This document shows, piece by piece, positions 32,846-37,633 of a DNA stretch of 37,633 nt. Numbering within the stretch: the stretch's first letter is position 1; each line of letters starts with the position of its first letter. The position numbers and the translations under genes were made by a program. The notes under the pieces were generated by a model, which had not been told where the DNA came from, made no database searches, and worked only from the letters and a program-made list of their open reading frames with translations. Source of the DNA: Ignavibacteriota bacterium (GTDB lineage: Bacteria; Bacteroidota; Ignavibacteria; UBA10030; UBA6906). The stretch lies in NCBI GenBank assembly GCA_003157485.1, contig PMJQ01000057.1, positions 3,321 through 40,953 of the forward strand, written 5' to 3'.

Positions 32846-33763
32846 TCACTCTCCCCGCGCGGACGATGGAGCGGTGCGCTTTGCCCGGCGCAGCCGGTCG
32901 GTGAGGCGGTACGGGGCGAGCACGCCGCGTATTTTGGCGCGAAGAACCGGTGGGGTGTCCAGCGCGTGCGCTTCCACACGCGGCAGCGCAAGGAGGTCGT
33001 CCCCCGGCCCCGCCATGCCAAGGTCGGTCGTGACCGCAAGACGGAAGCCCGCCCCGGCCACCGCCGCGATATACTGGTCCGTCACCTGACCGAGCCTTCT
33101 GCTCCCATACGGGTACGAGTACGCCCTCCCTGCGGATTCTCCGAGGCGTTCGACAAGAATTGCGCGCGACCGCCCGGCCTCCTCGTCAAGCTGCATACGC
33201 GTGCTCGCCAATCCGTTGCGATGCGTGTGAGAGTGGGCGCCGACGTCGACGATCCCGGACGACATGCACTGCTCCAATTCGTTCCATGTTATGGGGCGCC
33301 ATGCCTCTTCCGTCGTCCGTCCGGCGTTGGCGAGGGACCAGGCGTCAAAGGGCATCGGTCCCTCCCGGCCGACCGCGTCCGTGACAACAAAAAGCGTCGC
33401 CGGGGCCGCATAGTGCAGGAGAACGGGGAGCGCCCGCGAGGAGAAATTCGCATAGCCATCGTCAAACGTGAGGCACACGAGCGGCCGCCGGCTCTCACGG
33501 TCTTCCGCCAGGCGTGCGGGGAGATCCGCGAGTGGGATGATCTCTGCCGCCGACGCGAGCGCCGCGACCTGCCGTTCGAACATCACCGGGCTGACGTTCC
33601 AATCGTCGAGGCGCGGATCGACGAACGGAAGATCCGCAATCCTATGATAGACGAGTATGCACGCCGAGCGCCCGCCGGGGGGCGTCGCCACCGCGGCGCC
33701 GCATGAAGACGCAAGGCCCGCCGTTCTCTTCAGAAACCGTTTCACGGTGATCTTCCCGATCAT
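32846..33763 (-). CDS. Polysaccharide deacetylase (NodB homology, CE4)
   Basis: Predicted metal-dependent deacetylase of 305 residues acting on N-acetyl groups of a sugar or polymer. The CE4 motifs are visible: motif 1 LTFDDGYANF (TFDD at 99-102; catalytic and metal aspartates), motif 2 HSHTH (177-181; both zinc histidines), and motif 3 RAYSYPYGSR. The N-terminus is basic, without an obvious signal peptide, so it may act in the cytoplasm on a lipid-linked intermediate. It overlaps the PaaK-like gene by ATGA and precedes the ExoA-like GT2 by 6 bases. C-terminal residues are strongly basic (RLTDRLRRAKR). Confidence 0.92.
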   Translation of the reverse strand: MIGKITVKRFLKRTAGLASSCGAAVATPPGGRSACILVYHRIADLPFVDPRLDDWNVSPVMFERQVAALASAAEIIPLADLPARLAEDRESRRPLVCLTFDDGYANFSSRALPVLLHYAAPATLFVVTDAVGREGPMPFDAWSLANAGRTTEEAWRPITWNELEQCMSSGIVDVGAHSHTHRNGLASTRMQLDEEAGRSRAILVERLGESAGRAYSYPYGSRRLGQVTDQYIAAVAGAGFRLAVTTDLGMAGPGDDLLALPRVEAHALDTPPVLRAKIRGVLAPYRLTDRLRRAKRTAPSSARGE

Positions 33764-35172
33764 AAGGGCCCCGCAGGAGGGACGGACCCGGATGACCGTG
33801 CGGCGGCGGGAATTCTATTGACGACCGCGCGAAATTTCCCGTTCGCAGACCGGGGGATCCTCTCCACGGGCTCAAGCGTCACGCGAATCTCCCCCATCCG
33901 CGCCCGCAATCGTTCGACGATCGATTGTCCCGCTTCCGCAGTGTAAGCGTCGGTCGGAACGTACAGGACGGTCACGTGATCGACCCCATCCTGAATGATC
34001 TGCGCCTCGCGCACGGGGAGGTTCCCCTTGAAGATCGTATCAAGGCGCCCCACGGGCCTTCCGTCGACTGTGCGAAGGACGTCGTCCGATCTCCCTTCGA
34101 TCGAGCTGAGTGAGGGGAGCAGGCGCCCGCACGCGCATGCAAATTCCCGGGGGGGACGCGTCGCGCGGTCTCCGACACGGTACCGTATCAAGGGCATGTC
34201 GGGATTCATCAACCCCGTGCATACGAGGTCGCCGCTTTGTCCAGCCGGGACCGCGGTCTCTCCCTCAAGGATCTCCACAAATCCCACCTCCGGCCAGAGA
34301 TGCATGGTCCCGTGGCCGCATTCACCCGCCGCAACGGCGATTTCGGTCATCCCGTATGTCTCACGCACGGGACATCCGAACGCCGCGGTGATTACCTCCC
34401 GTTGATGCGCGTACAGCGGCTCCGCATTCGTGACGGCAACGACCGGCCGCACACCGGTCATCTTGAGCCGGAGCATCACGTCCGCGAGCGCAAAAAGGGA
34501 CGATGAATAGCCCCACACATATCTGACCCCGTACCGCCGCATCGCATCGAGATACCGGGGAATGAATTCCGGCGACAGATGATATGACGACATATACAGC
34601 TGGCGGAGGCCCGCGTTCCAGACCCAGAACGGCGGGGTGCGTTGTCCCACCGGCGTCACGAGCTGGCCTCCGAGGATCGCCCACCGGTCATAGAGTGATA
34701 TCCCGTACCACCGTCTCCAGCGCGCCTCGAAGACGGCGTACCAGTTTCTCACCGTCTCCCTGGTAAACCACATGTCGAGCGGTTTTCCCGTCGTCCCGCT
34801 CGTATGCTCGTGAAACATCCTGGCGGGCGAACAATCGTCCGCAATGAAGGCTCTCGCGTTCCGCCGGATTTCCTCTTTCTCAAGAACCGGCCAGTGATCC
34901 AGGTATTCCGGAGACCTCAAGTCCCCCCGCCGGCGCCTTTCCGCCCAGAGCGCACGGTAGTACGGGACGTCATTTGCGGCCCTCCTCAAGAGAAACCCGA
35001 GGCGGGAATCCTGCCACGCCGTCCACTGCGCCTGCGTCCATGATTCCCGTGATAGCGCCTCGGCCACGAGGCGCTCGGTATCTCCGGAATATCGCCAGGC
35101 CCGGAGATAGTATCCTCTGATGCTTGCGACCGCGGATCGGACCGGCGCGGGGGACTCGTTGTAGAGCTTCAT
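33760..35172 (-). CDS. PaaK/CapK-like adenylate-forming ligase
   Basis: An AMP-forming enzyme of the phenylacetate-CoA ligase/CapK/F390-synthetase group, 470 residues. Seen are the P-loop-like HTSGTTGKPL (TSGTTGK at about 124-130), the adenylation motif ETYGMTE in the centre, LIRYRVGDRA, a CACG pair that could bind metal, and a C-terminal SANGKFRAVV with the lysine used in the second half-reaction. Relatives are widespread in polysaccharide loci, with unknown acyl substrates. The track start (35259) lies in the upstream gene. Two starts are plausible: GTG at 35187, overlapping that gene's stop with GGGGAG upstream, or ATG at 35172, chosen for its family-like MKLYNESP beginning. It overlaps the deacetylase start. 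Confidence 0.88.
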   Translation of the reverse strand: MKLYNESPAPVRSAVASIRGYYLRAWRYSGDTERLVAEALSRESWTQAQWTAWQDSRLGFLLRRAANDVPYYRALWAERRRRGDLRSPEYLDHWPVLEKEEIRRNARAFIADDCSPARMFHEHTSGTTGKPLDMWFTRETVRNWYAVFEARWRRWYGISLYDRWAILGGQLVTPVGQRTPPFWVWNAGLRQLYMSSYHLSPEFIPRYLDAMRRYGVRYVWGYSSSLFALADVMLRLKMTGVRPVVAVTNAEPLYAHQREVITAAFGCPVRETYGMTEIAVAAGECGHGTMHLWPEVGFVEILEGETAVPAGQSGDLVCTGLMNPDMPLIRYRVGDRATRPPREFACACGRLLPSLSSIEGRSDDVLRTVDGRPVGRLDTIFKGNLPVREAQIIQDGVDHVTVLYVPTDAYTAEAGQSIVERLRARMGEIRVTLEPVERIPRSANGKFRAVVNRIPAAARSSGSVPPAGPL

Positions 35173-35183
35173 CACCGTGTCGT

Positions 35184-37364
35184 TCACAGGCCGCCGCTCC
35201 CCGGATTGCTCCGCGGGCCGTCGGCTGGATACTCGAGCGACCGGAGGAGGGTCTCCCACTGCGGGATGGTGATGGACCAGTCGAACTGCTCCACCTTTTT
35301 CCGCGCATTGCGCGAAAGGCGCCCGGAGAGTCCTTTCTCAGCAAGCACCCGGCTCACGGCACGTGCGAGGGAGACCGCGTCGCCGGGTTCGGCGAGCAGA
35401 GCATCTTCGCCGTCGGCAAGCAAATACGGGAGCCCCCCCACATTTGTGCTCACGACGCACAGGCCGCACGCCATGGCCTCCATCACGCTTACCGGCGTGT
35501 TATCGACGTTCGTCGTATTCAGAAAGATGTCGAACCTGTCGAGCCAGCCGGGCACTGTCGCCTTTGTGACTCCCCCCGGAAATTCGATCCGGTCCTCAAC
35601 GCCCAGCTCCCTGGCGACGGCCCGCGCGGCCTGATACGTGCCGTCCCCCTTGTCACGACCCACCATCGTCATCCGGACGTCCGGATGTTCCCGGACGAGC
35701 CCGGCAAGGACCCTGGGCGCAAGCGCGGGATTGTAGATCTCGTGAAACGCCCTGAGCCAGATGATGCGCGGCTGCGCGACTGAACGCTCACGGTAGCAGT
35801 ACTGATGCAGGTCAAGCGAATTGGGGAGAAGGACCGATCCCGCGCAATAGGGATTCAGCCGTTCCCTGAGGTACTCCGACGGCACGACGACCGCGGCGGC
35901 CGACGTGAGGAGCCGGCGGACGCGCCCGGGCCACTTCGCCGCAAACTGGGGGAGGTTTCCCCCGCGCAGCGTGAGGATGTACCGTTTTCCCGCGCGCCGC
36001 AGAACCCAGCAAACGGCTTCCGCCCAGAGGAAGGCATCCCCGCTGAAGACGTCGACGTGGGCGAGCCGGTATCTCTCCCGCAAACTCCATGTTCTCCATA
36101 CCATGTCCGCGAGCTTGGGGAGACGGCGGGTTTTGCGCGACGTCGTGAATATCTCCCATCCCGCCGCGGCAAGGTGACCTGCCACGTCTTCGCTCAACGA
36201 ATTTGCGCCGGTCACCGCCGAGATAAAATTCCCCACGAACAGGACGGGAAACACGCCGGACTCGCGCACAGCCATCCCGGCGGCACGGGGGGTCATGCTC
36301 TCAAACAGCGCTTCCCATCGAGGAAGCGTCGCCGACCAGTCATATTCCTGTGCTTTCTTCCTCGCGTTCCGCGAGAGCCGCGCGGCCAGACCGGCGTCCG
36401 TCAGGAGCCGGCGGATCGCCTGCGCAAGGGACGCCGCATCGTCAGGCGGAGAGAGCAGCGCATCCTCGCCGTCGTCGAGCATGTACGGGATACCGCCCAC
36501 ATTCGTGCTCACGACGCACAGGCCGCTCGCCATTGCTTCGAGCACGCTCACCGGCGTGTTGTCCACGTTCGTCGTATTCAGGAAGATGTCGGACCGGTCA
36601 AGGAGTTGAGGCACCTCTTCTTTCGGCACTCCTCCAGAGAACTCTATGCGCTCCGCAACGCCGAGTTTCTTTGCCAGCGCCCGGGTTGCACGATACGTGC
36701 CGTCCCTCCGGTCCGCCCCCGCCATCGTCAGACGAATGTCAGGGAATTCTCCGGCAAGCTCGGCGACGACCCGCGGCGCGAGCAGGGGGTTGTAAATCCC
36801 GTGAAATGCACGGAGCCATATGATGTGCGGCCGGAGAGAGTTCCGTTCACGGTACCGGTAACCGCTGAGATTGAGCGCATTCGGCACGCGGATGCATCCT
36901 GAGAAAGAGGGCTTCATGCGCTCCTGCAGGTAGCACGAAGGGGTCGTTACAAGTGACGCCGACTGAAGGAGACGCCTCACCCGCCCCGGCCAGCGCCGGG
37001 CAAATTCCGGGAGATTGCCACCGTGGAGCGTCAGCGCATACGGCTTCCCCGCCCGCCGGAACACCCAGCAAACGGCCTCCGCCCAGATGAACGCATCGCC
37101 GCTGAAAATGTCCACATGCCCGAACCGGTACCGGCGGCGTTCCCGCCACGCGGTGGCCATCATGTTCCAGAGCCGGGGGAGGCGCGCAACGTGCCCCGAC
37201 GTCGTCAGGATCTTCCATCCCCGTTCCCGGAGGGCCACCGCGAGATCGTGGCTGTACATGCTCGCACCCGTGATGCTCGAGAGGTAGTTCCCGACGAAGA
37301 GCGCGCTCCGCTCTCCGTCCTGCGCATCGGAACGCTGCTTTTTCTGCACCGTCTTTTCGCTCAC
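35184..37364 (-). CDS. Tandem-duplicated GT4 glycosyltransferase (two full domains)
   Basis: A 726-residue protein made of two complete GT-B/GT4 glycosyltransferases in one frame. Domain 1 (about 21-356) and domain 2 (about 374-709) align without a single gap; 213 of 336 residues are identical by my hand count (about 63%). Both start with LFVGN, share HVD-FSGDAF-WAEAVCW, GGNLP-FA--WPGRVRRLL, IIWLRAFH-IYNP, and the donor-site segment DIFLNTTNVDNTPVSV-EAMA-GLCVVSTNVGG (about 259-291 and 612-644). A relative normally has one such domain of about 350 residues. A 17-residue linker joins them; its M357 may be an ancestral start. The start codon is GTG (no ATG is available). Both active sites look intact, so it may add two sugars. 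Confidence 0.93.
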   Translation of the reverse strand: MSEKTVQKKQRSDAQDGERSALFVGNYLSSITGASMYSHDLAVALRERGWKILTTSGHVARLPRLWNMMATAWRERRRYRFGHVDIFSGDAFIWAEAVCWVFRRAGKPYALTLHGGNLPEFARRWPGRVRRLLQSASLVTTPSCYLQERMKPSFSGCIRVPNALNLSGYRYRERNSLRPHIIWLRAFHGIYNPLLAPRVVAELAGEFPDIRLTMAGADRRDGTYRATRALAKKLGVAERIEFSGGVPKEEVPQLLDRSDIFLNTTNVDNTPVSVLEAMASGLCVVSTNVGGIPYMLDDGEDALLSPPDDAASLAQAIRRLLTDAGLAARLSRNARKKAQEYDWSATLPRWEALFESMTPRAAGMAVRESGVFPVLFVGNFISAVTGANSLSEDVAGHLAAAGWEIFTTSRKTRRLPKLADMVWRTWSLRERYRLAHVDVFSGDAFLWAEAVCWVLRRAGKRYILTLRGGNLPQFAAKWPGRVRRLLTSAAAVVVPSEYLRERLNPYCAGSVLLPNSLDLHQYCYRERSVAQPRIIWLRAFHEIYNPALAPRVLAGLVREHPDVRMTMVGRDKGDGTYQAARAVARELGVEDRIEFPGGVTKATVPGWLDRFDIFLNTTNVDNTPVSVMEAMACGLCVVSTNVGGLPYLLADGEDALLAEPGDAVSLARAVSRVLAEKGLSGRLSRNARKKVEQFDWSITIPQWETLLRSLEYPADGPRSNPGSGGL
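35238..36245 (-). repeat. Second copy of the duplicated glycosyltransferase unit
   Basis: Domain 2 of the tandem gene. Three widely spaced short DNA matches give the same displacement to copy 1: ACCGGCGTGT at 35491/36550, ACCCAGCAAACGG at 36004/37063 and TTCCC(C/G)ACGAA at 36229/37288, each exactly 1059 bases (353 codons). No net insertion or deletion has therefore accumulated. Confidence 0.9.
36297..37304 (-). repeat. First copy of the duplicated glycosyltransferase unit
   Basis: Domain 1 of the tandem gene, paired with 35238-36245 at a constant 1059-base displacement. The copies differ at about a third of residues, so they are not an assembly duplication. Confidence 0.9.
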
Positions 37365-37380
37365 GTTCTCGCACCCCGGG

Positions 37381-37633
37381 TCATGATATTTTCCTCACCA
37401 CATGGGTGCGGTACCACTCGACTTCGCGCGACAGCCCGGCTTCCGCCGTCGTCCGGGGATCATAATTCAGGACCTGCCTCGCTTTCCCGATATCGGCATG
37501 GGTCGTCAGTTGATCACCCGGCCGGCGGGGGCGCATCACGATCCGGGCGGGTGTTCCAATGATCTTCTCGACGATGCGTATACCTTCCCCCGTCGTGATG
37601 GCGGTGTCGCACCCGATATTGAAAATCTGGCCC
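37381..37633 (-). CDS. NAD-dependent epimerase/dehydratase, C-terminal part (cut by window edge)
   Basis: Not in the ORF track because it runs off the window. On the minus strand a frame is open from the edge to TGA at 37381-37383 (83 codons). It reads QIFNIGCD, then a helix TTGEGIRIVEKIIG, RPRRPGDQLTTHADIGKA, and VLNYDPRTTAEAGLSREVEWY, which is the standard end of extended SDRs such as UDP-glucuronate 4-epimerase (FNIG, PGD..T.AD..KA, GY.P.T....GL...V.WY). The catalytic Tyr/Lys region lies outside the window, so the reaction cannot be assigned. It ends 16 bases before the tandem glycosyltransferase and is probably in its operon. Confidence 0.85.
   Translation of the reverse strand, partial: GQIFNIGCDTAITTGEGIRIVEKIIGTPARIVMRPRRPGDQLTTHADIGKARQVLNYDPRTTAEAGLSREVEWYRTHVVRKIS

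Noticed and set aside
35805-36902. 365-codon plus-strand ORF opposite the tandem glycosyltransferase
   Set aside because: Shadow; its apparent internal repeat (AHDAQAARH twice) only mirrors the duplication on the other strand.

Overview
This is bacterial chromosomal DNA, GC-rich by eye (about 60%), densely coding and dominated by a large surface- or exopolysaccharide locus. The Wza-like export protein with a C-terminal membrane helix, the kinase-less Wzz-like proteins with an ILPPK segment after the first helix, and the mix of housekeeping genes suggest a GC-rich member of the FCB (Bacteroidota/Chlorobi/Ignavibacteria-like) assemblage. That assignment is a low-to-moderate-confidence inference; no rRNA or other decisive marker is present.

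Layout. Positions 1-317 hold no convincing gene, only a possible tail of an upstream gene, a promoter-like element and an inverted repeat. A tRNA-Arg(TCG) gene follows (318-391). A plus-strand block (494-6077) encodes a Wzz-like co-polymerase, a Wzy-like polymerase, a GT2 and a GT4-type glycosyltransferase and a DUF268 protein, then tadA with its own promoter. From 6657 to the right edge everything is on the minus strand. Read in transcription order from the right edge, one gene set is: a partial SDR epimerase, a 726-residue tandem-duplicated glycosyltransferase, a PaaK/CapK-like adenylating enzyme, a NodB-type deacetylase, an ExoA-like GT2, a PseC/ArnB-like aminotransferase, a WbpP-like epimerase, a short PglC-type phosphoglycosyl transferase and a CapD/PglF-type 4,6-dehydratase. 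That set ends in a strong hairpin. A lone response regulator with its own promoter follows. A second promoter then starts a set made of a cupin epimerase/isomerase, rfbB, Wza, a second Wzz, Wzx, a CgeB-like transferase, a membrane GT2, a WcaJ-type phosphoglycosyl transferase, a WbpE/FdtB-like aminotransferase, a Dpm1-like transferase and a GT2 fused to a degenerate phosphoglycosyl transferase. This runs directly into housekeeping genes (accA, a YbgC-like thioesterase, nadC), a second flippase, a DUF1385 gene and prfA.

How they work together. Nucleotide-sugar enzymes make deoxy- and amino-sugars. Two intact phosphoglycosyl transferases can prime synthesis on undecaprenyl phosphate, and many glycosyltransferases extend the unit. 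Two flippases and one Wzy translocate and polymerise it. Wzz and Wza set length and export. No BY-kinase domain, O-antigen ligase, oligosaccharyltransferase, exosortase, transposase, integrase or CRISPR array was seen.

The most unusual items are the glycosyltransferase whose two halves align without gaps at a constant 1059-base offset (about 63% identical residues by hand count), the GT2/pseudo-phosphoglycosyl-transferase fusion lacking the catalytic Asp-Glu pair, and promoter-like elements that place transcription starts at or next to the ATG.
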